A stretch of 64,000 nt of DNA from Melioribacteraceae bacterium (lineage in GTDB: Bacteria; Bacteroidota; Ignavibacteria; Ignavibacteriales; Melioribacteraceae), in assembly GCA_016927595.1 (NCBI GenBank), contig JAFGMI010000008.1, forward strand, positions 1-64,000, in the 5' to 3' direction. A model generated the notes under the pieces. That model ran no database searches. It saw only the letters and a program-made list of their open reading frames with translations, and was not told where the DNA came from. The translations under genes and the position numbers were made by a program. The stretch's first letter is position 1. Each line of letters begins with the position of its first letter. Of this stretch, positions 18,282 through 26,490 are shown one piece after another.

Positions 18282-18959
18282 TCAGAAATACTCTTCGTCG
18301 AAAAATAAATTCACCTGTCTTATACCTTTTAATTTTTTCAATTCACTTATAAACTCACCGCTTGAAACCTTATGTTTGAATCCGATATAATATGAGTATT
18401 CCATAGATTCGCTTTCACCCACGGACTTAACATTAATAAGATTAATTCTTCTGCAGTACTTGTTTAATATTTCCAGATGCCGGTTGTCATTCTCTCCGGA
18501 ATCACCGGCTTGCGCAAATTGAAGAAGATAATCTCTTTTTGAAGGAGTAAGAAAAGGACTTCTGTTTAAAACAAATGATACTACTCCTATAACTACCGTT
18601 GAGAACAGTGCCAGACCATGAAGCCCGACTCCGGCAGCCATTCCAACTGCCAGCGAAAAGAATATATAAATAATATCCTGTGTTTCTTTTACCGCTGTAC
18701 GAAATCTTATTATCGACATTGCGCCAACCAGTCCGAAAGCTCTGGCAAGGTTGTTGCCTATAATCATAATAACAATCGCCGTAATCATCGAGAGTATGAT
18801 AAGAGAATTTACGAATGAATTGAGGTAGCCCGGACCCTGATAGGTTTTCCTGTAGAAGAAAGAAATCAGAAGACCACATATAAAAGCGACAATCAGATTC
18901 TCAACTATCTGATCAAATGTAATACTGATTTCAAAAATTGTGTTCAAATCATCAAGCAT
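18282..18959 (-). CDS. DUF4956 membrane protein
   Basis: A 225-residue protein with four hydrophobic segments in its first ~135 residues, including FVNSLIILSMITAIVIMIIG, then GLVGAMSIIRFRTAVKETQD, a highly conserved DUF4956 motif (here GAMSIIRFRT), and a soluble ~85-residue C-terminal domain. It is the last gene of the HlyD-VTC-DUF4956 unit, seven bases after the VTC gene. DUF4956 proteins are repeatedly found next to VTC-domain genes in bacteria. The function is unknown, but a membrane partner of the VTC enzyme is a reasonable inference. Confidence 0.9.
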   Translation of the reverse strand: MLDDLNTIFEISITFDQIVENLIVAFICGLLISFFYRKTYQGPGYLNSFVNSLIILSMITAIVIMIIGNNLARAFGLVGAMSIIRFRTAVKETQDIIYIFFSLAVGMAAGVGLHGLALFSTVVIGVVSFVLNRSPFLTPSKRDYLLQFAQAGDSGENDNRHLEILNKYCRRINLINVKSVGESESMEYSYYIGFKHKVSSGEFISELKKLKGIRQVNLFFDEEYF

Positions 18960-18966
18960 CTGCAGA

Positions 18967-19749
18967 TTATTCCCCGTGATATGTATGAAATTCTGTGAAC
19001 GACTCGCTTAAGCCTATTAAAGATCTCCTGTTAGCCGGATTAATAATCTTTTCGTTCTCAAGGCACATTGTGTATTTGGATAGAGCTCTTCTGGAAAGAT
19101 TAAACTTGCTTAATAAATTCTGCAGCCACTTAGGAAAACCGTTTGAAAACTTGATCTCAAGTATAAAATTGTTAGTAAATATACCGCACAAGTCCTGCTC
19201 GCTGTATAGCATATCGAGCGACGGAAACATAAGATAGCGCAGATTCTTATCTAATGTTATCCTTAAACGAGGATCAAATTTTGAGAAAAAGGCTTCACGG
19301 TCATAAACTATAAGTATTATAGGTTTTAATGATCGCTTATAGATATGGTGCAGAAAATATTCTGCGTCTCTGACCGAATCGGCAAATCCATTCTCCTTAA
19401 GCACATAGCTTTCAATATCTTTAGTTCTTATCAACTCGCTGAGATTGTATAACTTAAGTGCCGATCGGTTCTTGTTGATATAATTTTCATACTTTCTTTT
19501 TATTTCCAGAAAGATAACGCTTTCATCTTCAGGAGCATTATATCCGCGAATCCTCAGCTTTTTTCTTACTTGAATCCCATTAATCTTTTCATGGTAGTAT
19601 TTAAGTCTGGATGTATCGAAATAAATGCTGCGTACAGTATATTCGGGGGAATCGTTGTATTGGGAATCGTATTCAACAAACGGCAATAAAGCTTTCCGCA
19701 AATCAGCAAGCCTGTTGCTGGATACAAGGTATTTATACTCAAGTCTCAT
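18967..19749 (-). CDS. VTC-domain (polyphosphate polymerase-like) protein
   Basis: A 260-residue protein with the VTC/CYTH-type tunnel fold. RLEYKYLVS at the start, VRSIYFDTSRL, the basic strand RKKLRIRGY, VIFLEIKRKY, and the late LEIKFSNGFP carry the alternating Lys/Arg/Glu residues that bind polyphosphate and metal in yeast Vtc4. The catalytic residues therefore appear retained, but activity is not proven. It has no membrane segment. It starts three bases after the HlyD gene and runs to within seven bases of DUF4956, a very tight operon. Confidence 0.88.
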   Translation of the reverse strand: MRLEYKYLVSSNRLADLRKALLPFVEYDSQYNDSPEYTVRSIYFDTSRLKYYHEKINGIQVRKKLRIRGYNAPEDESVIFLEIKRKYENYINKNRSALKLYNLSELIRTKDIESYVLKENGFADSVRDAEYFLHHIYKRSLKPIILIVYDREAFFSKFDPRLRITLDKNLRYLMFPSLDMLYSEQDLCGIFTNNFILEIKFSNGFPKWLQNLLSKFNLSRRALSKYTMCLENEKIINPANRRSLIGLSESFTEFHTYHGE

Positions 19750-19752
19750 AAC

Positions 19753-20823
19753 CTAAAATAAATTCCTGATGAAAAGCCAGATGTATTCGCGTAAAATTTT
19801 TGATTCAGATTTTACGTATCCTTCAATGTTCAATCCCGGAATAATTTTGTTTCCATCATCCGTTATTCTTGCAGAAGCAACCAGGTACTGGTTCTGAGCC
19901 GCAGGCTGAATTGATTTATCAATGCTTTCAAGTATGCCCCTGGTAGTAATATCCAAAGTTGATGATTCAATAACTACATCCAAACCGGTTCTAAGATATT
20001 TCGCATCTTCAATCATTACCGGGAAAAAGCATAAAAATTCAGTAGTGTCGCTTATAATGAGTAAAGTATCACTTGAAAAAATACGTTCAATAATTCCATT
20101 GACAGGCGACTGTATAACAAAGTCTGAGAATTTTTTTTCAAGTACATTTATCTGTTTTGACAGACCATCGATTCTGGATTTGATAAAATCTATTTCTTCC
20201 TCTTTTGCACCTGTGGTAACGGTCTTCAACATTTCCTCAGCTATATCCACATTTATCTTAAACAGGTTAACAGCACCTTCGGCAATATCATATTCTTCCT
20301 GTGATATAAGATCCCTTTCATGCAATGCTTTCTGTCTTATGAAAAGCTTTTCCTGTTCCTCAAGCTGTTTCCTGGCGTATTCCAGTCTTTGTTCCTCACT
20401 CTTAACAACTGCTTCTTTTTCATTGCTGAGACTGACTTTAAGAAGTGCTTTTTCTGAAGTAAGCTCGGATTTCAAATCAATCAGCTGTTTCTCGGTTTCA
20501 TTGGAATAGACCGTTCCTATAGTGTCGTTTACAACAACCTGCCTGCCTGAATAAATGTTGCTATTTAATTTAAACTTAACCGCATCACCTCTTTCGAACT
20601 GAGTCAGGGTATAGTTTTCATTTACACCTTTTATATAGTTTACCATTGATGTAATTAAATTGCCATCGGGACTCTTAATCAACAACCACTGCCGTGCAGG
20701 TAATATTTTACCGCTTATCTGGATATGATGAGGGACTTTGACGGGGACGATCAAAACTGCAAGGACTAAAACAGCAATTACTCCCCAGATCACATAGTTG
20801 TATAATTTGCTCTTTAAGTTCAT
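19753..20823 (-). CDS. HlyD-family membrane fusion protein
   Basis: A 356-residue protein with one N-terminal membrane helix (~12-30), a lipoyl-like half (PARQWLLIKSPDGNLI), a long coiled coil of heptads (~120-240), the second lipoyl half (FVIQSPVNGIIERIF), and a beta-barrel. This is the periplasmic adaptor architecture of type I or tripartite export systems. No ABC ATPase or outer-membrane channel is next to it. It heads the operon with the VTC-like and DUF4956 genes, three bases before the VTC start, so the adaptor probably works with them at the envelope. Confidence 0.87.
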   Translation of the reverse strand: MNLKSKLYNYVIWGVIAVLVLAVLIVPVKVPHHIQISGKILPARQWLLIKSPDGNLITSMVNYIKGVNENYTLTQFERGDAVKFKLNSNIYSGRQVVVNDTIGTVYSNETEKQLIDLKSELTSEKALLKVSLSNEKEAVVKSEEQRLEYARKQLEEQEKLFIRQKALHERDLISQEEYDIAEGAVNLFKINVDIAEEMLKTVTTGAKEEEIDFIKSRIDGLSKQINVLEKKFSDFVIQSPVNGIIERIFSSDTLLIISDTTEFLCFFPVMIEDAKYLRTGLDVVIESSTLDITTRGILESIDKSIQPAAQNQYLVASARITDDGNKIIPGLNIEGYVKSESKILREYIWLFIRNLF

Positions 20824-21001
20824 TATTCCTTAGAAGTTTGATATTAATAATAAGCATTTAATGTTAAAAATGAGAGTAATTCGTCAGATTAACATTGATA
20901 TAGTGAGCATTTGATTGAGATGAATCATTTTTAGATACTACACGCTATTATTATAATTTATAAATTTATACCTCTGATTTTGACACATAAATAAGTTTGA
21001 A

Positions 21002-23356
21002 ATGAAAAAATTTATCACGCTCCTGATTTTTGCCGGTTTCCCGAATATTTATCCGCAGGTTGATACCATAACATACCAATGGCCCGATGTACCGTTTGAT
21101 CAAAGTAAAGTAATAAACGGCACATTTGCGGAGTTCCGGGATACAGGCACCAACGATCATTTCCATAACGCGGTTGATATCGGGGAACCCGATGGCAATC
21201 CGATTTATGCTTGTATGGACGGTATTGTCCAGTCAATTGTAACAAGTGCCGGATCTAATTCTTATGTAGGCACCAAATCGAATATTAACGGTCAGTGGAA
21301 ACGATTAACTTACCTGCATATTGTTCCGAATCCTTCTCTGTATGTTGGACAATCTGTTAAAGCCGGGCAGACAATAATGGGAACTATTTATCAGGGAATG
21401 GGACATGTTCATCTGATAGAAAGAGAACTTGTGCCGAATCCTGATGAATACTATGCTGTGGAAATCAATAACATAAGACCGGACGGAGGATTAAAACCTT
21501 ATACAGATACTTACCCCCCGGTCATATTTGAAAACACGGTAAAATTTTACCGGAACAATTCCTCTGAAGAACTTTCTGCTGATGTACTTTACGACAAAGT
21601 AGATATACAGGTAAGGGTAGAAGATAAAAACGGCACAACATACAGCGGTTCCAATAACGGTACGTATATTCTCGGTTACCGAGTATGGAACAAAGATACT
21701 TCTGAGGTAGTCTTTGAACCTTTCGGCAATGGAATTGTATACATGTTCGATCGCAAACCTCTCGAAAGCGATGTACACAAGGTATTTGTAAAAGGCAAAG
21801 CTACCTTAAGCGACCCGGTTTACTGGCTGACGAACGGTGCTGGCGCGGATGTTATTAATAGTACCCAACATGTCAGTGATAATTATCTTGATGCTGCAAT
21901 GCTCGAAGAAGGCAAGTATGTCCTCGAAATCTTCAGTGAAGATACAAGAAGCAACAAAGTGAACTACTTTAAAGAAATTGGTATAGCAACACCACCGGAG
22001 CCGCCTGCACTGGAAACAGTACTGAATTTTGACAACAGGCATTCTGTGAAGTTCGAATGGGCAGAAAGCACCGATTCCGATCTGCTTGGTTACAGATTGT
22101 ACTATTCAATAGATACCCAATTGAACAACTGGAATCTTGTAGCCGACGAAAAAATTCTTGGTAAATCCGTTACTTCATATTCCATTAATTCACCAGGTGA
22201 ATTTCAGGAACCTGTAAGTACTCCGGTATACTTTTTCTATCTTACCGCTGTTGATTCAAGCGGGACGCAGAGCAAACCTAGTGATATTTATTCTCGTGCG
22301 CCTCATAATAACGGAACAGATTACCCTACAGCATTAATTGTAGACGGATTCGACAGGTTCGGAAATTCCGGCGCATGGACTAGTTCCACGCATAAATTTA
22401 ATACCAGTTATTTTATCCCGCTTTTTATTTCAGACAGTATTGTTATTTCGTCTTCGTCGGACGATGCAGTCGCGCAGGGAAAGGTGAAACTCGGCGATTA
22501 TGATATGGTCTTCTGGTTCGTAGGCGATGGCGGAGGACCCGAAAAATCGTTTACACTTGATCAGCAGCTCGCGGTTCAGGATTATTTGTCAGGCGGAGGT
22601 AAAATTGTTGTCAGCGGATCCGAAATCGGACTTGATCTCGGCAGCAGCCACAGTTATTCTCTTGAAAACGATTCATCTTTTTATCGTGATTATCTTAAAT
22701 CAAAATTTGTTCATAACGGACTGTCTTCAATGGAAACTGCCTCAGGTATGGAAAGCACTGTATTCTCAGGTCTTAAAATGTCTTTCGGGAAGGAATTTGT
22801 ACAGAAATATCCTGATGATTTTGATCCGGTTGACGGAGCTGAAATATTAATGACTTACAATACCAACCGGACAGTTGATGAACCCCGTATTGCTGCTGTA
22901 GGATATAAAGGTTTATTCGGAGATGGCACATTGCCGGGAGCGGTTATTACTATTGGATTTGCGGTTGAATCGGTATCCGACCTTAATCAGCGCAGAATAT
23001 TTATGACGAAGGTATTGCAGTATTTCGGTTTCATAACGGATGTGAATGATGAGAGCGAACGCTTTCCTGACAACTTTAACTTATCGCAGAATTATCCTAA
23101 TCCGTTTAATCCCGTTACAACAATTGAGTACACAGTTTCGGAAAAATCTGAATCTAAAATGTCAGATTACAATAAGGTTTCCTTAATAGTTTATGATATT
23201 CTCGGACGCGAGGTTTCGGTACTTGTGGATGAATATCAAAAACCCGGAAAGTATAGAGTTTTATTCAATGGTAAAAACCTGTCATCAGGAATTTACTTTT
23301 GTATATTAAAAACCGGTACTTTCAAAACAGCACGAAAAATGTTATTAATAAAATAA
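21002..23356 (+). CDS. T9SS-secreted M23-type metallopeptidase
   Basis: A 784-residue exported protein. A short signal peptide (to about residue 19) is followed by an M23/lysostaphin-like domain at ~35-150: His55 and Asp59 in HFHNAVDIG, His106 in YLHI, and His135/His137 in GHVHL, with the VGQSVKAGQ turn between them. The middle (~170-420) has Ig/Fn3-like segments, and ~440-680 resembles a glutamine-amidotransferase-like or flavodoxin-like domain (YDMVFWFVGDGGG, GGGKIVVSGSEIG). The C-terminus is a T9SS sorting domain (NYPNPFNPVTTIEY, then LSSGIYFCIL). It probably cleaves peptidoglycan or proteins outside the cell. An exported hypothetical protein gene follows after 11 bases. Confidence 0.87.
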   Translation: MKKFITLLIFAGFPNIYPQVDTITYQWPDVPFDQSKVINGTFAEFRDTGTNDHFHNAVDIGEPDGNPIYACMDGIVQSIVTSAGSNSYVGTKSNINGQWKRLTYLHIVPNPSLYVGQSVKAGQTIMGTIYQGMGHVHLIERELVPNPDEYYAVEINNIRPDGGLKPYTDTYPPVIFENTVKFYRNNSSEELSADVLYDKVDIQVRVEDKNGTTYSGSNNGTYILGYRVWNKDTSEVVFEPFGNGIVYMFDRKPLESDVHKVFVKGKATLSDPVYWLTNGAGADVINSTQHVSDNYLDAAMLEEGKYVLEIFSEDTRSNKVNYFKEIGIATPPEPPALETVLNFDNRHSVKFEWAESTDSDLLGYRLYYSIDTQLNNWNLVADEKILGKSVTSYSINSPGEFQEPVSTPVYFFYLTAVDSSGTQSKPSDIYSRAPHNNGTDYPTALIVDGFDRFGNSGAWTSSTHKFNTSYFIPLFISDSIVISSSSDDAVAQGKVKLGDYDMVFWFVGDGGGPEKSFTLDQQLAVQDYLSGGGKIVVSGSEIGLDLGSSHSYSLENDSSFYRDYLKSKFVHNGLSSMETASGMESTVFSGLKMSFGKEFVQKYPDDFDPVDGAEILMTYNTNRTVDEPRIAAVGYKGLFGDGTLPGAVITIGFAVESVSDLNQRRIFMTKVLQYFGFITDVNDESERFPDNFNLSQNYPNPFNPVTTIEYTVSEKSESKMSDYNKVSLIVYDILGREVSVLVDEYQKPGKYRVLFNGKNLSSGIYFCILKTGTFKTARKMLLIK

Positions 23357-23367
23357 CAAAGGATATT

Positions 23368-24315
23368 ATGAAACAATTGTTAACAGCATTTCTGATTGTA
23401 GCCTCAATTACTTTTTCAGCAGAAAACCAATACAGGGTTGAAAGAAAAATTAACGGTAATGCTTATAATCCCGGTGAGGTAAATGAAATTGTGTTCGAAG
23501 TTTATGATGCAAGTGATAATCTGATTTACAGTATAACTGAAAAAGTAGCATACGATATTCCTTATCCCTCCGCCGTTGTTTTTAACGATGCCACACTGGC
23601 TGTTGTAAATACGTTTTCGGCTGAAATAAAATTTTACAACCAGGAGAAATTTACCGGTACTTACAGATTTTTCAATTATAACAATTTTGAATATGAACGT
23701 TCGGCATATTGTAAAACGGATAACGACAAAATGCTTGTTGTACTATCGGATGAATATTCGGGCAGGTCGTTCGTCAAAATAATTAATAACCGCCTGGAAG
23801 TTTTAAGCGAATTTTTTATCGGCAGTAAGCATACCACTGGTATAGCCATAAACGATGAACTGAATGTAATTGCTGTTTCAAATAATAAAAGCAGGGGAGA
23901 GGTTTTCGACAAACGGACGAAATTCATGAACTACAGCGGGCAACAAATAGCCGTTGTTAATTCGCTCTTCCACTCAGGTGAACTTACAGAGAACGGCAGG
24001 TTTATTGGTTTCGATAACCGTAATGCTTTTGAGTATAATTTAAACAGCAAGGAATTAACGAAGTATGAAGTGTCGGATGGGAATGAAGTAATCCTTAATG
24101 CTGCGCTTATAAACGGGCAAATGACCGTCGTAACTTCAGAAATCCCGGTTCTCAGTAATGGCATCTGGAAATACAAAGATTTAAAAAAGCGTTACATTCA
24201 TGGAAATAATTCAGCTACTGTAGAGAAAATAACCACTGATCGTTACTTTCATTCCGTTTCATTTGATAAAAGCACCAACCGGTTGAATATCAATTATAAT
24301 AAAACCGTGGAATAG
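23368..24315 (+). CDS. Exported protein of unknown function, possibly a beta-propeller
   Basis: A protein of 315 residues from the ATG at 23368, which has AAGGA upstream. An upstream in-frame codon at 23299 lies inside the M23 gene and was rejected. The signal peptide is MKQLLTAFLIVASITFSAEN. The rest is a series of beta-rich units of about 40-50 residues with repeated hydrophobic strands and Asn/Gly turns, like a WD40- or YVTN-type propeller. No catalytic motif was found and the family was not recognised. Its position 11 bases behind the secreted M23 peptidase suggests they are co-expressed. It has no T9SS sorting domain, so it is probably periplasmic. Confidence 0.75.
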   Translation: MKQLLTAFLIVASITFSAENQYRVERKINGNAYNPGEVNEIVFEVYDASDNLIYSITEKVAYDIPYPSAVVFNDATLAVVNTFSAEIKFYNQEKFTGTYRFFNYNNFEYERSAYCKTDNDKMLVVLSDEYSGRSFVKIINNRLEVLSEFFIGSKHTTGIAINDELNVIAVSNNKSRGEVFDKRTKFMNYSGQQIAVVNSLFHSGELTENGRFIGFDNRNAFEYNLNSKELTKYEVSDGNEVILNAALINGQMTVVTSEIPVLSNGIWKYKDLKKRYIHGNNSATVEKITTDRYFHSVSFDKSTNRLNINYNKTVE

Positions 24316-24325
24316 AATTACAATA

Positions 24326-24838
24326 TCAGTGTGTAAGCCAGTTAGTAACTGATTTAACCGTTTTTTCTATGAATTCCCTTTTGTGAATTTTATCTCTCTC
24401 TTTAGCGATATAAGATTCGTGACCAATGGAGACGAGATAAATCACCTTATCATAAAAACTGTTCACTCTCTGGAAAAATTCAAAAGCCTGCTGCAGATCG
24501 AAGGCATTGTTAATTATACCCTGGTTAAGTATATATCGCCAGAGCACTACCCTTGACAGCAGTATTGCATAAAGGAGTTCACTCAGCTTTATGTTTTCGG
24601 ATGCTCTTTCACTTCCGAGTTTCAGATAAAATTCACCTGTTTCCATATCGCCGGGGTCATTCTGCATTATCCAGTAATGAAGTTTTTTGTACAAATCGAA
24701 AATTCTTTTTACGAGGAGATCGTCCGACATAGTTTTGTAACTCGTTGTGGCAGGATTTTTTTTAACTTCTTCGGTCCACCGTTTTGTGAGCTCTTCGGCA
24801 TGATCTTCAACTAACTGAATAAACTTAGCATACAGCAT
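24326..24838 (-). CDS. RsbRD N-terminal-domain-like protein
   Basis: A 170-residue all-helical protein. The pattern LVEDHAEELTKRWTEEVKKNP, then YKTMSDDLLVKRIFDLYKKL, LSELLYAILLSRVVLWRY and FYDKVIYLVSIGHE fits the sensory N-terminal domain of RsbR/RsbRD stressosome proteins, which has a haem-free globin fold. The usual C-terminal STAS domain is missing, so this is a stand-alone sensor module. It follows the lipoprotein gene by 16 bases on the same strand and is convergent with the exported hypothetical protein gene. Confidence 0.68.
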   Translation of the reverse strand: MLYAKFIQLVEDHAEELTKRWTEEVKKNPATTSYKTMSDDLLVKRIFDLYKKLHYWIMQNDPGDMETGEFYLKLGSERASENIKLSELLYAILLSRVVLWRYILNQGIINNAFDLQQAFEFFQRVNSFYDKVIYLVSIGHESYIAKERDKIHKREFIEKTVKSVTNWLTH

Positions 24839-24854
24839 GTCATCCTCCCGTTAG

Positions 24855-25274
24855 TTATTCGCTTAAATTAAATTTAACCTCCGCAGTGTCCTTTGTCTGA
24901 GAATAATTGTCCAACGCATAAAAAACCAGCTTGTATTCACCTGTAGGAAAAGCCGAATTAATTTCAATCTGCGATTCAATCATAAGATCCATCAGTTCTT
25001 CTTCAAATTGTTCGTTCAATTCCCCGGCATCCAAATGCTTTATGGTGTCGACGGGTGTAATCATATCGATGGTGTATGATATTGATGCCGCATATAATTC
25101 ATTGCTATCTTTCTGTTCAAATCCTGAAGCTACAACCGTTGCGTTTAACTCCCAGCCGTTATCCAGAGCATATGCAAAAGCCTCGGGACTTGAAAGCTTA
25201 ATCTGAGGCTTTTCTGTTGAACATGATACTAATATGATGATTAGTAATACTGACGACAGATTTCTTTGAACCAT
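24855..25274 (-). CDS. Lipoprotein of unknown function
   Basis: A protein of 139 residues. The N-terminal SVLLIIILVSCS gives a clear lipobox with the modified Cys in LVSC. The mature part is acidic and contains a beta-rich domain ending in GEYKLVFYALDNYSQTKDTAEVKFNL, reminiscent of a small Ig-like domain. No family was recognised. It is probably co-transcribed with the RsbRD-like gene 16 bases downstream. Confidence 0.75.
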   Translation of the reverse strand: MVQRNLSSVLLIIILVSCSTEKPQIKLSSPEAFAYALDNGWELNATVVASGFEQKDSNELYAASISYTIDMITPVDTIKHLDAGELNEQFEEELMDLMIESQIEINSAFPTGEYKLVFYALDNYSQTKDTAEVKFNLSE

Positions 25275-25314
25275 GATAATATTCCTTATTAAGAGAAGAT
25301 GTTTAACCTAACTG

Positions 25315-25349
25315 AAAATAAAAAAGCCCTCAACAATAATCGAGGGCTT
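25315..25349 (-). terminator. Terminator of serC
   Basis: Read on the minus strand, an 8-bp stem AAGCCCTC / GAGGGCTT with a 10-base loop is followed by TTTTTTATTTT. It lies 22 bases downstream of the serC stop. Confidence 0.9.
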
Positions 25350-25371
25350 AACATCATTATTTTTACGTCAT

Positions 25372-26460
25372 TTAGTTTTTAGACTTAAAATCACTCATGA
25401 ACTGAACTAAATCCTCAACTCCCTTTAGCGGGAAAGCATTGTATATTGAAGCTCTTATTCCGCCGACGGATCTGTGACCTTTCAATCCCGCGAATCCGGC
25501 TTCAGTTGCTTCTGCCACAAATTTCTTTTCAAGTTCTTCAGAACCCAGTCTGAAAGTCACATTCATTATTGATCTGTCCCCAGCATCTGCAACAGTACCT
25601 TTATAATAACCGTCGCTGCTATCGATAGCATTGTACAGCAAGGATGATTTTTCCAGATTAAGTTTGTGCATTTCATCCAGTCCGCCCATATTAAGAAGCC
25701 ATTTAGTGACCAGACCTATTATATAAATGCCGAATGTATTGGGTGTATTGTAGAGAGACTCGGCATCTGCATGAACTTTATAGTTAAAATAAGTATGAAG
25801 AGAATCGGAAGATCTTTCAAGCAGATCATTGCGGATAATTACAAGAACAACTCCGGATGGTCCAATGTTTTTCTGTGCACCGGCGTATATCAATCCGTAT
25901 TTGTTCACATCAATCTTTTTATGAAGAAAATCCGAAGATGCATCACACACTAACGGAATGCTGCCAACTTCCGGTTCTGTTTTATACTGTGTGCCGAAAA
26001 TCGTATTGTTGGATGTAAAATGCACATAAGAAGAATCCGGATCAAGATTCAGTTCATCCTGCTTTGGTAATCTTTTAAAATTCTCACTTTCTGTTGAGCC
26101 TGCAATGTTTACAGTACCGACTTTCTTTGCTTCCTTAACAGCTTTTTTCGCCCATGAACCCGTAACGATGTAATCGGCTTTATTTACCGGGGGCATAAGG
26201 TTCAGCGGAACCATACTGAACTGCAGTGTAGCGCCTCCCTGCAGAAAGAGTACCGAATAGTTATCTTTAATGTCCAAAAGTTTTCTTATATCCTGATCAG
26301 CCGACTTAATAATGCCGTCGTAAGTTTTGGAGCGGTGACTCATTTCCATTACCGACATGCCCGAATCCTTGTAATTAAACAAATCTTTCTGAGCCTCTAG
26401 TAATACTTCTTCCGGTAATACAGCCGGTCCTGCGCTGAAGTTATAAATTCTTTTGCTCAT
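25372..26460 (-). CDS. serC: Phosphoserine aminotransferase
   Basis: A 362-residue PLP enzyme of serine (and possibly pyridoxine) biosynthesis, converting 3-phosphohydroxypyruvate and glutamate to phosphoserine. Signature parts: YNFSAGPAVLPEEVL at the start, GGATLQFSMVPLNL, TSNNTIFGTQY, DASSDFL, and IYAGAQKNIGPSG with Lys197 as the Schiff-base lysine. The length is standard. DUF1015 is encoded 30 bases upstream on the same strand, and a strong terminator follows. Confidence 0.96.
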   Translation of the reverse strand: MSKRIYNFSAGPAVLPEEVLLEAQKDLFNYKDSGMSVMEMSHRSKTYDGIIKSADQDIRKLLDIKDNYSVLFLQGGATLQFSMVPLNLMPPVNKADYIVTGSWAKKAVKEAKKVGTVNIAGSTESENFKRLPKQDELNLDPDSSYVHFTSNNTIFGTQYKTEPEVGSIPLVCDASSDFLHKKIDVNKYGLIYAGAQKNIGPSGVVLVIIRNDLLERSSDSLHTYFNYKVHADAESLYNTPNTFGIYIIGLVTKWLLNMGGLDEMHKLNLEKSSLLYNAIDSSDGYYKGTVADAGDRSIMNVTFRLGSEELEKKFVAEATEAGFAGLKGHRSVGGIRASIYNAFPLKGVEDLVQFMSDFKSKN

Positions 26461-26490
26461 GTTTATCCTCGAATAATAGTTTATACGAAA

